Assembly: GCA_932294295.1 (NCBI GenBank)
Contig: OW028573.1
Location: 64,643,829 to 64,707,828, forward strand
DNA: 64,000 nt
Reading direction: 5' to 3'
DNA from: Alitta virens
Lineage: Eukaryota; Annelida; Polychaeta; Phyllodocida; Nereididae
Position 1 is the stretch's first letter. Each line of letters opens with the position of its first letter. Below the pieces are notes generated by a model. It searched no databases. It was not told the origin of the DNA and saw only the letters and a program-made list of their open reading frames with translations. This document shows positions 1 to 13,315 of the stretch, one piece after another. The translations under genes and the position numbers were made by a program.

Positions 1-488
1 TCCGTCCCCTTGAAGCAGTAAAACCTATCATTAATGTGGGGAGCGATCGAATTTTACAAAATCCTCTGAGATTGAAGATAGAGAGGAAGACTTGACAGTT
101 CAGTGGAAATGGGAATTACCACCACCACAAACATGGAACTAATTTTAGAAATATGAAGTAAATATGGAGCAGCTACTACAGCCATTACAGCAGTGATTTC
201 TCAGAATCCTAATGGTTCAACAGGGATTGTGCAGACATATTTTGGGATCAGTGACAAATTGCAGCCCATTTGAACATAACCTATAATCTGAGCTTTATTC
301 TGAGCACGCCTGATATAAAAAGTACTGAAATTACTATATACTGGTATACTGGGCATGTGGGAACAATACTGTAATTGGCCATCATTATCTGCAATTAGCT
401 GTCACCAAACCAACATGATTAATATGACTTGTAGTTCAGCAGAGTCTGAGCAACTTATGGAACATGCTTACAATGAAATAATGTTAAA

Positions 489-496
489 TGACGTCA
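489..496. promoter_or_regulatory. CRE octamer TGACGTCA
   Basis: A perfect CREB/ATF palindrome. Another lies at 2154-2161, next to two half-type GACGTC sites at about 2121 and 2178. No promoter is evident beside the first one, so function is unknown. Confidence 0.3.
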
Positions 497-2153
497 CAAT
501 TGGCTTTTCAACAATTACTGATATATAGATCCGAAAGAGACATTTTCTCAATTTTCTCCCGTGGGTCTTTATTAAAAGCTGGAGAAAAGATGCTAAATGT
601 GGAGGCTCAAGTGACACGAAATCGAATGCTTTTAAGAACAGTAAGATTCCTTCGGGTTTAGCGGGTGAAACTGAAGAAAAGGATCAGTTTTAAAGAGAGA
701 GTTCCAGTATCAGTGGACTAGTTTAGGGTCTACTTCCTTGCAATTGTTTTGTTTACAATAAACCTTGCAGAAATATATCCTTCAGATGTTTTCAGATAGA
801 TATCAGATCAAACCTACATTATATTCGTGACATATATGTATCTTTTTGATATGAAGAATTTCAATAAAAACCATATGTATATTATATGGCCCTGATAATC
901 TATTTTAAAAAGATAATAGCAACGTGTCATGCTGGATTAGTGTTCATATTCGTCATGTGGAAGTAAGTTAAAATATAATTGCAAAATTACTATCATTATA
1001 GCTACTTGTCATTTAGGAGTTTGCATTACCATATATCGGATGGCAATGGAGATGGTTCAGCAAGAAAAAATTGAAGTCGTTTTTAGGTAGCTAATCAGAG
1101 TTACTATGATCATGGAGACAAGAGTATGATTGGCTGTTTTTAAAATGGTCCACGACTATACAAGCATGCCAACAAACCAATAAAATGGCAGGGCTTGCCA
1201 GGCCAAACCTACGTTATCTTTGTTGGTCATATACACACGTCTATAAATCAATAGGCTCCAGAGGTGACACAGTCCTTTAGTCGTTTCACAAATTTTGGGC
1301 GAAATTGCTGCTGGAGTGACGCCATGTTTGATCGTTGGGCTGTTATGATTGGTCGCCCCCTTTTAAAGCAAACGGGCCCCAAAGAACACGAATGTCACCA
1401 GTGAGGACTCACCACGCCTCCTGTTGTGATGGCATACCACAAGGGACTCCACTGCCGCTCTCACTTTTCATATCTTGATGAGCTCCGCTTTAGACGTTGA
1501 CATTTCTTTGCAAACTGACATGGTCTTGTGTTGACTCAATGCTCCTCAACAACATCCAAAGTTTAGGATTATTTGTCACCGAGTTTTTTGGCATCACAGA
1601 AGCGGATTTATATTCAGATGTCCCATGAGGAAAGATGGCGACAGTCTATCCCGAAATAATCTTGCCATAGTGAGTGCGTTTCCTCCTTTTTTTTATGGTG
1701 TTGTGAGTTTTCTCAAAGTGCTGTTTATCATGAAGGGAAACATAGCATTCCATGTATTGATATCATCTGAATCTTGAAAGAAACCAATACGGGTATTCAA
1801 AACCGTATAATATCAGGCTTTACTTCTCTGTGAAAACATTTGCTGTGAAACCGACCTCTGCTGCAATGTAGTACAATGCACTATGGGCCTTGAGTAGGCT
1901 CCATGCACTGAGTAATGAACCTTTTAAGGATAAATTTTAGATGTTACTCAATCACAGCTGGCAGTTTAACTTCATTTCATTCAGAGATTGATGACCTGTG
2001 TCATGGACGGTGACAAATAAAGCACTCGTGCGAGAAGGTCGTGACCTCACAGACCATGGCCATCGTGTCCACTAGGGCCCCTGGGAGGTCATCAGGCGCA
2101 CCCAATGCTCTGATGTTCTCGACGTCCCTATATTATGACGCTCTCATTTATCT

Positions 2154-2161
2154 TGACGTCA
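2154..2161. promoter_or_regulatory. CRE octamer TGACGTCA with flanking GACGTC words
   Basis: A perfect palindrome within a 70-bp stretch that also holds gacgtcc, atgacgctc and gacgtcac. Clustering in CpG-poor DNA is suggestive of a CREB/ATF-bound element, but no gene start is nearby. Confidence 0.3.
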
Positions 2162-2683
2162 TGAACGCTCTGTTAACGACGTCACTGGGCGCACAGTTGC
2201 AGATTTATTCTCAACTCATGAGTCATTGTTTTTCGAGGAAAACTACGTTGAGGCCTTCAGGTAAACTGAAGTAAACAACATAATAGAAATTGTATATGTA
2301 GACTACAGGATAATTAAGAAATGTGCTCATTTATTTCACACAGGAAACATAATTATGACTACATTTCTCCACCAGCAATTTTCTGTAGTGGTCCATTTTC
2401 TTTGACACCCACGTTCATCCTCATCATGTTGTTAAGAAAATGACAAAAATTGATTTATTGATTATTCAAAGTGTCGTTGGAGATGGTAATATCCCATCAA
2501 TTTGCAAAAGACGTCAAAGAGTCAATAGCGATCGTTTAGCAGAACTATGTCTCCTTGACAACCATATGAAGTTGGCATGCCAGCTTGCCAAGGATGACAC
2601 TGGGCGCATGCTCTGTACAGGATTGTGAACCTTGTTATATCATTACTGCATCTTCCATTGTTTAGGCCAGTTAGAATACAATA

Positions 2684-2737
2684 CAATACACTGCAATACA
2701 CTACAATACAATACAATACAATACAATACAATACAAA
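2684..2737. repeat. (ATACA)n microsatellite
   Basis: Nine or ten copies of the pentamer aatac/tacaa, with two interruptions (actgc, acact). No gene is associated. Confidence 0.9.
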
Positions 2738-4140
2738 TGGTAGCATCGTTTACCTATACTCGAGTGTTGCTGTGCTCATGGGTTCAATAGGCATGGAATG
2801 AGCGACAGAACTCATAAAATACTGTAATATATCCGGTCATTACTCTTTTGTAAGATAATAAAAAACATCTGATAATGTTAGGCTGATCGTGATTAAAAGT
2901 CAACCAAATATATCCTAGCAACTTGTAGAGGGTTGTAACATGAACTACACTTTAATATATACAGCAATATGCCTGCCAGTGTTGCTGAAATGCCACATGA
3001 GCATTTTGACTGCACATAAATAACATCACATTATCTGATCTCCCACGTAAATGTTACATGAACAAACAAGCATAAATCACCAGTAGATTAATCGCTTATG
3101 GAAGAATGGCCCATCAAAAACAATGATGTCGACACTGACCCGTAGATGACCGGTCAGTGGCATCGGACCATGGGGTTATTATCCTGCCAGCCATATTGAC
3201 CAGCAATCTTGATTTTTATCAGTAACTCTTCTGGTCAAAAAAATTAAAAAGATGGACATGACCAAACTTATTAAAGCAGCATATTCAAAGTCTGAAGTCT
3301 GCAGTGAAGGTCATTTATCTGTTAAGGGTACATTTTAGAAAGAAGTATTGGGAGGATTACTATTTTCGTGACATAATGAATAATTGTGTACATGTTGTGG
3401 TTATTTCTTTGTTTTCAGTCCAAACAAACAAGAACCGTATCAGTTAATTAAAACCCAGCTAATCTTTCTGTTGAAATTTCTACTGTTTTTAAGCAACCCA
3501 GCACCATGGTGATGACAGAAAATATTGACACAAAATTAACGTTGGGATGTTAGGAATCAATAAGTTGAACATGTCATGGTTTTATTTTAAAATGCTTAGT
3601 GATGACCGAAGAGGTAAATTACTTTGGAACTCGTAGGTCTTCATTAAGACATTTGTTTATCACTGTCGACCATTGCCCATTCTGGGTGACTTTAGTACAG
3701 ACTTCACTTAGCCAACCCAAGCAGCGAGTGGTCAGTCAACTCAGGAGTGTCAAGCTGTGATTTGGTCAGTCATGCAAGCTGTAAGACTGCCAATGAGTCC
3801 ATTGGCATCTCTAATTAGTCCTTACTCTCTCATTTGGTGGCCTTGGTATTATATAAATGGCAAAACTACAAGAACAGCATCAACAATGTGGTATATATGA
3901 AACAAAGTGCTACAGGCAATAAGTCATAGGCTTTTGGGTTTTCCCAGTGCTCCTGGTGTGAAGTGTACTCTGAAATTCCCTTTGAGTGGGAATGTTATTC
4001 ATAGCAGCTAACTTCATAGGCATCTTAGACATTTTGACCAACGTTTCAGAACTTTGTTCACTAACATTAGACATAGTATTTGAATGTTTTTTTTTTTATG
4101 TCAGCTTTGTGTGTATGCTATCCAGTCCTATAGCCAATGT

Positions 4141-4427
4141 ACGGTGGCCCAGAAGTACAATGTTGCCACAATGCTCTGTTGCTGTGGGGCTGCTGCGTTG
4201 CTGCTGAGTAACGTTGCGTTGCTGCAGAGTGTGTTGCTGCAGAGTGATGTTGCGTCGGAGTGATGTTGCATTGCTGCAAAGTGCGTTACTGCAGAGAGAT
4301 GTTGCGTTGCTGCTGAGTAATGTTGCGTTGCTGCGGAGTGATGTTGCGTTGCTGCAGAGTGTGTTGCTGCAGAGAGATGTTGTGTTGCTGCTGAGTAATG
4401 TTGCGTTGCTGCGGAGTGATGTCTTTA
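4141..4427 (+). repeat. CTG-rich minisatellite with unique flank, copy 1
   Basis: A 50-bp lead (acggtggcccagaagtacaa...ctctgttgct) is followed by an array of 21-bp units (gttgcgttgctgctgagtaat) mixed with 36-bp variants, arranged partly as a 78-bp higher-order period (21+21+36). The lead recurs inverted at 5741-5790, beside another CTG-rich minisatellite. Open frames on both strands here, for example 4096-4521 minus, are products of the repeat and not genes. Confidence 0.8.
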
Positions 4428-4816
4428 TATTTTTCGATATTGTGATTTGTCTGTAATAAAAGTATTTATATTGTTTTGACAGGTGTTTTTGATTCTGTGG
4501 TAGCCCTGCCAGGAATTCCATGAAAAATCGTTTAAAAGAGTCATATTTTGATAACTTTTGGTGCTGCCGGTGTTGCTAAATTGCCACTCTAAGTGTTTTT
4601 ATGCAAATGCACCAGAGACTACCCATCTGTTTTATTTGTTGTTTTATTTTTTATTGGCTCCAGTATCCCATAAAAAAGATGCTAAACTTCCGAAATTTGT
4701 TAATATGCTAATTATTTACTTAAATAATAGTGCACCTGGAAGACACAGACCAGCTGGAGCAACAATTAGCTGCTTTAATACATTTGAAAATTTGATGGAG
4801 ACACACATGTTTAATT

Positions 4817-5222
4817 CTCAGGAATGAGGGATGGAATCCACCCCTATTCTCAGGAATAAGGAATGGATTATTTTCCATACATATTCACAAGAATCCTATT
4901 CTCAGGAATAGGGATGGATTATTTTCAATACCTATTCCCAATAATAAGGGATGGATTATTTTCCATCCCTATTCCCAAGAATAAAGGATGGATTATTTTC
5001 CATACCTATTCTCAGGAATGAGGGATGGATTATCATTTTCCATCCCTATTCCCAGGAATGAGGGGTGGATTATTTTCCATACCTATTTCCAGGAATAAGG
5101 GGTGGATTATTTTCCATACCTATTCCAAGGAATGAGGGATGGATTATTTTCCATACCTATTCCCAGGAATAAGGGATGGATACTTTTCCATACCTATTCT
5201 TAGGAATAGAGGATGGATTAGT
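4817..5222. repeat. 37-bp minisatellite whose unit is a hairpin
   Basis: About 11 units of about 37 bp run in tandem, consensus ggaataagggatggattatt + ttccatacctattccca. The two ends of each unit are complementary (GGAATAGGGATGG against CCATCCCTATTCC in the best units), with an ATTATTTT loop. Variants include a 3-bp insertion in one unit and a rearranged, shortened second and third unit. No coding potential. Confidence 0.9.
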
Positions 5223-5390
5223 TTGTATTTATGGACAGAGGTCACAAATTGCCCCAGGGTCAAATTCCAAATCAATTTAAGAATTCCAAATCAATAAGGA
5301 ACCTGTTTATATGCCCTCGGCCCATGTAGCCAGGTCAGAAGGGCCGCAAACTACAATGCCCAAAGACCGAAATGGCCACATTGAAACGGT

Positions 5391-5790
5391 AGCAAAAACA
5401 AAGCATTCCGCCGCAACAAAACAATTCTGCAGCAACAAAACGATTCCGCCGCAACAAAACAATTCCGCAGCAACAAAATAATTCTGCTGCAACAAAACAA
5501 TTCCGCAGCAACAAAACGATTCCGCCGCAACAAAACAATTCCGCAGCAACAAAATAATTCTGCTGCAACAAAACAATTCCGCAGCAACAAAACGATTTTG
5601 CCGCAACAAAACAATTGCACAGCAACAAAACGATTCCGCCACAACAAAACAATTCCACAGCAACAAAACCATTCTGCAGCAACAAAACCATTCTGCAACG
5701 CAGCAACATCCTGCAACAATGCAGTAATGTCCTGCAGCAATGCAATAGAGCATCGTGGTAACATTGTACTACTGGACCACCGTACCAATG
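5391..5790 (-). repeat. 19-bp CAACAAAA minisatellite with unique flank, copy 2
   Basis: About 16 units of 19 bp (gcaacaaaacaattccgca) span 5391-5697. They are followed by a CTG/CAG-rich transition and a flank at 5741-5790 that is the reverse complement of the copy 1 lead at 4141-4190. On the minus strand all three frames stay open for about 140 codons. This follows from a 19-bp unit (1 mod 3) without stop triplets, so the repeated peptides are not evidence for genes. Confidence 0.85.
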
Positions 5791-8700
5791 CCATTTATGT
5801 AATAGTCATGATTACTAGTATTATCAAAGTACTTCATTTGACATAAAGCTGCCTGCGCATTTGCCTCTTGAATCGTGCTTATAGTCTTCATCGAATTCAT
5901 ACACTGTACTGAGCATTAGAACCTACAAATTCTAGTTAAGATTTTACTTGATATTTGACTTGTTAAAAGAGCATAATTTCATAAATGTCACGAATAAATG
6001 AATTGGGCAAAACATTTGAGTATGCCATATATCTTGAGCATTCATGGCCTGAAAAATCTGCAGTCATCCTAATTCTATGTGGTTAATAAAATTACAGACA
6101 CTGAGTGGTCGACGGTTTCGTACCTTTTATGCCTATTCCTTGCAATATTTATAATGTTGTTTAAAGAAAAAAAAATCAATGTCAAAAGAGATACAATGAA
6201 TAATGCCTGATTAAATTACTTTGGTACAACCAACATTTGTATTCATTTGTAAAAATCCGTATGCAACTTGTAAATGGCATTCATTAAGTAAAAGGAAGTT
6301 AAGAGCTAAATTAAAGTTTCAGAAGTGGGTGCTCACGCAAAGCATCCGGACATTCAATTCTAAAACACGTTCATTAAAGAAATGAAACCTGTTTGCTCTT
6401 GGCTGCATGTTAATTGGCAAGAACATGCCTTGGAATTTATCCAGATGAAATTAGAAAGACCAGTTAACTCTGCAAGACAAGATGGCTAGATTTAATGCTC
6501 TTTTCATTAGTGTTTCTCTAATCCTACAAATGTTTACTCTCCTTGAAGTCAGCAGCCTGCTACATGTTTAATGTTCAGTGACTACTTTTCCATGATAATT
6601 TAGGCATGTAATGGTGGGTTCATTGGTAGGCTTGCACTGCTCATAATACAAATGCATGGTGCATGATAGACAACATGATAGACAACCCATGGGACTAATT
6701 AAATGAGACCCATCCAGTGAGCTAAATTAGAAACAAAATGAATATCCACTTTGCTGGTCTATTCGTCAGTTAGAATTAATTCTGAAGCTGGCACAAGGAC
6801 AATATTACTGAGGCTTATTAAATGCTGCTCTTACAAATTAGCACCCTACGAACACCCATATAGTTTGACCTTGGCTAATGAATAAGACTGATATTAGGCG
6901 ATATTAGGTCAATTAGTCACCTCTTGGATATCCTATCTTTGATTAATTATCTAATCAAAACTATGTTCCCATATTAGCTCTTTTATTAGGTTGTCCTTTT
7001 AGTCCATGTCATCCTGTGCCAATGTGTCGAATATTTTAGGTTCTTGATATTTTATACTAGTGTGTAAATTGATAGGATTATTACAATAATTTACTTATTT
7101 TACGTATAGCTGATTTTATGCAATATTAGTACATATGCTATTAATATTTGTGATATTTGCTCTGTTTAAAGAGTCACTTAAAAATTTTTTTTATGAATTT
7201 ATAGTCATTTGAATTTAATTGATTATACATTCATAGGCACAAACATTTAATGTTACAAGGTTAAAAACACAGCTTGATGTCTAAAAAGTAAACCCACATG
7301 CTACTAAGACCATGGAAGTATTACAGTCATAATATGTCCATGCTCAGACAGAGGCTGACTACATGAACCAAAAAATTAATTAAACCAATGAAGATACATA
7401 AAAAATCTTTTACATTGACGAACGTAACGAAACAACACTCTTTCAAGAAAAATACTCAGTATGCATGAAATGTGACAAATTCCAGAGAGTGTGACAAACT
7501 CATGTGATGTCTCATTTTCATGTGAGGAAAGTGACAGGGCTGATCTCCTCATTGCTCGCCTCACACCTTTGACACTCGGTCATCCTTCATGAAGACACAC
7601 AATCCACATCAATCATGCTCTGTTTGATCAGACTTATCTTTCTGTTATCTTTTGCCAAGGTCACAGCCAAGGTCAAAGCAACGTCATTCAGGCCAATGCA
7701 TATTAACGGCCCTCTGTTTGCCCAGGGTGTTGTAGTCTTGCTACCAATTTCCTGGGCGTTTCACGCCGTTTTATGTTACACACAGTCTTCTCTAAGGACT
7801 CTATGCTAGGTGCCTCGGTGGTCACAGCTTGGTTAGTTTATAGTCGTGACTTCAGATTTGTGGTAGTACTAGGCTTCACCTTTCGTGTAGCTGGGTGGTT
7901 TAATTTGTCCAGGGATTCCTGCTTTAGGAAAGAATATAAAATTCGACAATCCACTCCTTTTAGATCCAAGCATGGGTGACGTCAGAATTTGATTTACATG
8001 AAGTAAAATAAACAAATGAAAAATGCAATTAAAATGGGCATCTAGTTCACTTTCTGCAAGCAGAATTAATTCTGCAGCCGAACTCTCCCGAGAGATAATT
8101 TGTCAAAGTTGCAAAATTCGGGCGAGTCATCTTGTAGCGATTAGGCTGTACAATCTGAAGACTAAATCAGTTCTCTCATTGATGTCATTTTTACGTGTGT
8201 TGAATGACTATCAATGACCATACACGTAATTGCTGATTAGATGCAATCATCCCATTCAGTTTAGTGTTGCAGCTCAACTTCAAAGTTGATGTGAAGGACT
8301 ACCAGCCAGTAAGTAAGTCTTAAGCCTGAGATAGCTCAGCTTTTAGGCACAGTGAGCAGTTCAGAAATAAAATCAGTGATCTTAGTTATTTTACAGCATC
8401 CCCTGTTGGCGTGATCTTGAACAATATCCGGTCCTGTAGAGCTTTCCTTGAAAGAACGTGATCACGTGGGCCAGTCTCGGGGTCCGCGAGATGAGAGGCA
8501 CTCCAACCGGAAGTGCTCTGTATATGGTTTCTTCAGCCACAAGATCAGCTTCCGGTGCATGATGGGTAAATTACAGATCCACTATTGCGGAGCATGAACG
8601 GTAATATGGCAAATAGGGATGGGGGAAAGTATGTCTTAGATAGCTTTAAGGCAAGAGTTACTAGCCTAGGTCAGACAGCTTGAAAAAGATATAGTGAGAT

Positions 8701-8906
8701 TGTACGATCTTTTGTAACTGTTTACTATATTCTGTGATCACAGTATAGGCAATTTTAGAGGGGCAGAATAATACACAGAAACCCACAGAGGAAATGAGCG
8801 GAAACAGAAAACAGCATCTAGATATCTTGTGAAACAGAACAAAAAAGATGTCGAGACTGGAAATTGTTCACAAAAAAACGCTAATAGGTGAATAGCTACA
8901 CTGTAG
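5791..8906. other. Non-coding, nothing recognised
   Basis: AT-rich unique-looking sequence. Short frames at 7376-7564, 7615-7979 and 8023-8217 have no domain or splice context. I see no repeat structure other than short homopolymers. Confidence 0.6.
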
Positions 8907-9026
8907 GATAAGATAAGATAAGATAAGATAAGATAAGCTAAGCTAAGCTAAGCTAAGCTAAGCTATGATATGATATGATATGATATGATATGATATGATA
9001 TGATATGATATGATAAGATAAGATAT
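8907..9026. repeat. Three nested pentamer microsatellites
   Basis: (GATAA)n at 8907-8936 passes directly into (GCTAA)n to about 8963, then into (TGATA)n to about 9015, and back to GATAA. Neighbouring pentamers differ by single bases, so each array seems to have grown from a point mutant of the one before. The adjoining gataacattttatttatggt and the pentamer match the tail type of the LINE family at 29.9 and 35.6 kb, so this may be a retrotransposon tail that expanded. Confidence 0.9.
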
Positions 9027-12000
9027 ATAGATTAGATAACATTTTATTTATGGTCGGATGTGATACAATAAAACAAACATAAGGTATGAAGCTTTTAGCC
9101 GACAGGTAACAGTAACAAAAACATGGTGAAAATATGAAATTATTTATAAATGAGAAGTGAGATGATACTGGTTAATATAACTTATTTAACATTATTAACT
9201 GCTAGCATTCATTGCAGATAGAAAACTATGTAGATGCTTATGGCTTCAGGGCAATTTAGTTTCCTATCCTCCCGGTCCTTTTTGCCTAAACACTTTGTTA
9301 AAGAAAGTCGCAGAGGCAGGACAGTATGCTAAGTAGTTGGTGTCAGGTCAGAATCACTAGAAGGAGAAGAAGTGAGTTATGGGGAGCCATCAGGCCAGAG
9401 TAACGCTAAGGCGCCCTAGACTGGTGAAGGCATGGAATCGCCATTGAAGATGTTGAGAGAAGTGCAGTTCTTACGACCAGCAGTTTGTCATTGCATTATC
9501 AGGCCCATCGAACCTACTGTCGTCCTGGAAGGGCCAGTGGGTCACCCGGCAAGGGCCTGACCTCACAAGGGTATCATCCAGCACACACTAGTTCCTGCAG
9601 AATATAAGGAATACATTTCACTTGCTTTAGATAACAGTTCGACCTCTGGCCCTCATCAAGGCATGGTCATGCAATCAGGCCACACAGGCATTAATGGCCT
9701 TGGCTTTTGACAGTGATCGGTACATTTTCCGCAAGGGCGGTCAATACAGTGGCATCGCACAATAAGAAGGAATTACTTTGGTGATCTCTACAGCAATGGC
9801 TTCAAAATCGAGATAGTATCAATACTGGGTGGCATTTATTGCTGGGTTTTTGCTACGTGTTATCCATGTAATTGACTAAGACAAACAAGTGATATAATGG
9901 ACTCTATGACAAGCTTATGTCATGCCATTTCCATGGTTATAATTCCAGGGCAGCTTAAAAGATTTGGGACATCATAGAGCGCAACGTATTGAGACCACTA
10001 GCTCAAACGCCCTACTAATGATGGTTGCACAAGAGGATCTATATTTAACTCACCCAAGGAGGAGATGGTGGGCCTCGGGTCCCCTGTCACAAACTGCATG
10101 ACCTCGCTCATAGAATACACAATGGTTGCAATTAGGGAGAAATTCGGTATAAGTCCTCTGTGAGGGTCATCAGGGTGGGGGCCTCTGAATCACCCCTCTT
10201 GATTTTGATGTCCTGTCTGATTTAGTGGCTAGATCATGCCACCCTGTCCTTCAGGGTGCACAACCTCCCCATTTCTGAATCAAGCCACTGCCGTCCGTCA
10301 AGAATATAAATTACAAAGCAATACAACTGGGCCGACAGCTTTATTCCTCAACAAACTGGACGTTTCTATATAAATGCAAAACGATTTCTCGGTTTCTAAA
10401 GATTGTTTTGTTTAGAGAAGTTCCATGGGGAGCTGAGAAACGTTTGTGTTGGACAGGTGTGGCTTATGTTAGTCCTAGCTATTTTCTTCTAAAATCCAAG
10501 ATACCTATGGTATAATTGGCATATAGTTGTGTAGTAAATCAGTCTTGTATTGTCAAATTGATAGCATGAGTACCTATGATTCGGTTAATTTTGCACTCCA
10601 ACAACTTTTTAAGTGTATACGTTTACCTATAAATTTGTGTTTCAGCATGTGTAGGTCCTCCTCTACCTTCCTCAGTAATGCCAATGTGTTACCTCAGGAA
10701 TGTAACTACAATGTATAAAAATGTCATTGCAGTGTTGCAAAGCCATGTTTGGCTGTTCTAGGAACTCCTGAAGTACAGTTAAAGGAAAGTCTTTTGTCTG
10801 ACCCAGTGGCAGAGTCAGCCAGACTCATCGCATCCCAGGCGCCACAGATCGCATAAAACGCCCTTTCAGTATGAGGACCAGGGGCTTGTCTGTCAAAGTC
10901 AGGTCCTCAGGGTGTCTGACTATGATGAGGGTTGCTTCCTCGGAATTCCAAGGACATGTCTAGATTGACATCATCTGATCTCAGCTTCTGATCTCTTGCA
11001 ATAGTCTCAGATTGCTACCAAATAAACAACTCACGTGACAAACAGAGACAAGCTTACGTGTCATCACATCTATCTAGTTTTATAAGAATATTCAGCAGAA
11101 GATGATTGTATATAAGGGGATTGTATATAAGTTTATGATATGTTAACAGCTTGGAAATGTCAGCAAGCGATTTGCAGATACCTTTTACAAACATATACAC
11201 GGTGCATTTTTTATTTATTTTTTTCATTTCACACCTATTAAATCTCTTATGTATGCAATCGAAATTTAATAACACATCCAGCATACATGTACCAAGAACA
11301 TGCGCCCACATATTTTGAACGAGGAATGGAAATATACGTTTCTCACTTCCTTAATGTCTTAGAGACAAGCCTGCGCATGTGCATGCATGTACCGGAAGCA
11401 ATGCTCCCTTCTTTGGCCCCTTCAGTCTGTCAGGTGACCTCATGCATGCGCAAGTGAGCACGTAATCTAGGTCCTTGTGGTACCCCATTTATCGCCCAAT
11501 AGATCAAAGCAATGCATTCACTTCCAATGTCTCGGTCAGCGAGTGTCATTAGGGTCACTTCGGTATGATTAATTTGAACATTTACTCTATTTATGTTGTT
11601 CCTTATTTGGGTAACACGAAGTTGTGAGCGTGCAGAACTTCGTTTACTCATCATCTAGAAGCTTTACACAGAAAACTATGATATCAGTTATTTCGAGATG
11701 CAACTATAACTTCTGGCACAATGAATATTTTGCTGTTAAGAGCTGTATAACATTGTGCTCCGTTGCGGCTCCACGAATGTGTTATCTTGTGATCTCAGTG
11801 TGCCTTTGTCCTCAAACCAGGCGTTGATCTTGAAATCCAATTTATCCAAATATTACCTAGTGCTGTGATGTGCATGTCTTTTTTGTGATGCACAACCATT
11901 AGATACCTATAATTTCTCCCCTTGAAAACATAGCTTTACAACTGAAGCAGATGAGGAGATCTTTCTTAGGAAAGAATCTCTGGAAGATTCTGTTGTGGCC

Positions 12001-13315
12001 TTTTGTCTCCCTATGATACCTGTAATCTCTGTAATCTTGTGATAACATAAAATAACAGGATATACAATTATGTCTTAGGAGGTCTGGCTTCTGTGGATAC
12101 TCTTAAAGAGATCTGTCTTTGCGAGGCCTCTTGCCTCTGGGTTTACTATAGACTGGCTATATGGTTGCAGTCATAGTTTGTATGAAGTCATAGTGGACAG
12201 CTGGCACACATCGTCCATTAGAAATACTGATATCTCATTCCACGACATTTTGACCTTGACAGTTCTGCGTGTCTTGCATGTTTCATAGTAATTCTGTGTA
12301 TGTGCCGCATATATGGTATTATCTTAGGGAAAAAACCTTCGTAGAAACAATATTTGAACATTAATGGAAAACAAAATTGCAATTGATGAGTCATTGCTGA
12401 TACATGGACCCATATTTCCTATTGAAGTTTCAGCTCCCTTAATGACCTGGTTTCACTAAACCTTGTTACTTATGACAGAGATTAACTACAGTGACGCCAC
12501 CTGCCCTCTATTGAAAGAAACCCAGGTAACAGTGATTGACCTTTCAATAACCCAAAGATGAGTCATAACTACCATATAAGACATCATGGGATAGGCCAGC
12601 TATAGTAAGACATATAGGAGTGTGACTCTGAATGACTCATCAATGCAGTTTTTAGTAGAAGAAGACGGGGAAAGTTTACACTTCAATTCTACCAACTGTA
12701 ACTGGGCACTTTTACAAAGACCTTTTGAAACGACAGAACATAGAATTTTATGACAATTGCGCAAATTATAGTGCTAAATTTTTATGTTACATGCACACAT
12801 TTATTTAATAATTGTTGTGTGTCAATCAATTTTAAATGAAAGGAAAATGTTAGTTTTAGTTGTCATAATCCATTAAACTCTTCCAGGAACGTACTTCTAC
12901 CCGCCTTACATTAACTATAAGGAGGGAAAGGCATCTTTCCATGCCAATTTCCTGTCTGATAAAAAAAATGTTCACCCTTCACTATTCCTGATCGAATATC
13001 TTACAGACTGATTCCTATAAGGGAGTGGTATTTTTTTCATAAGAGTGAGATAAGCATTCATATATTGGTTTACACTCAAAATAAATACACTGGGTGACAA
13101 TTGATCTAATTTTAACATGTTAACCTTGGTATTCGTAAATTGTACAGATGCCTTTTCTTTACCACACATTGATGCTTCTTAAAGTGATGTTATACATTTC
13201 TGCAGACAGCCAACAATACGCCAACACGTTCCATTGTGACAAACAATGGATATTTTATCTATTGTGTTTCTAATTTCGCGCAAAATTGAGGGGATTCTTT
13301 TCAATCCATTTATAA
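9027..13315. other. Non-coding, nothing recognised
   Basis: Mostly unique sequence with somewhat higher GC at 9200-10300. The small frames (10527-10718, 11054-11311, 11430-11654, 12972-13169) lack motifs. The segment upstream of 13316 may include further decayed parts of the LINE. Confidence 0.5.

Larger units (their letters stand above)
1..4140. other. Non-coding, little recognised
   Basis: No reading frame above about 80 codons and no domain match. Besides the CRE octamers and the (ATACA)n run, several TGGTCA/TGACCA words cluster at 3140-3240 and 3665-3775. No promoter or exon could be supported. Confidence 0.6.

Noticed and set aside
4096..4521. 141-codon minus frame rich in Ser-Asn-Ala repeats
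   Set aside because: It is the reverse reading of the CTG-rich minisatellite; the repeat alone keeps it open.
5307..5794. Three overlapping minus frames of 136-148 codons
   Set aside because: They come from a 19-bp array without stops, giving the same peptide period in all frames.
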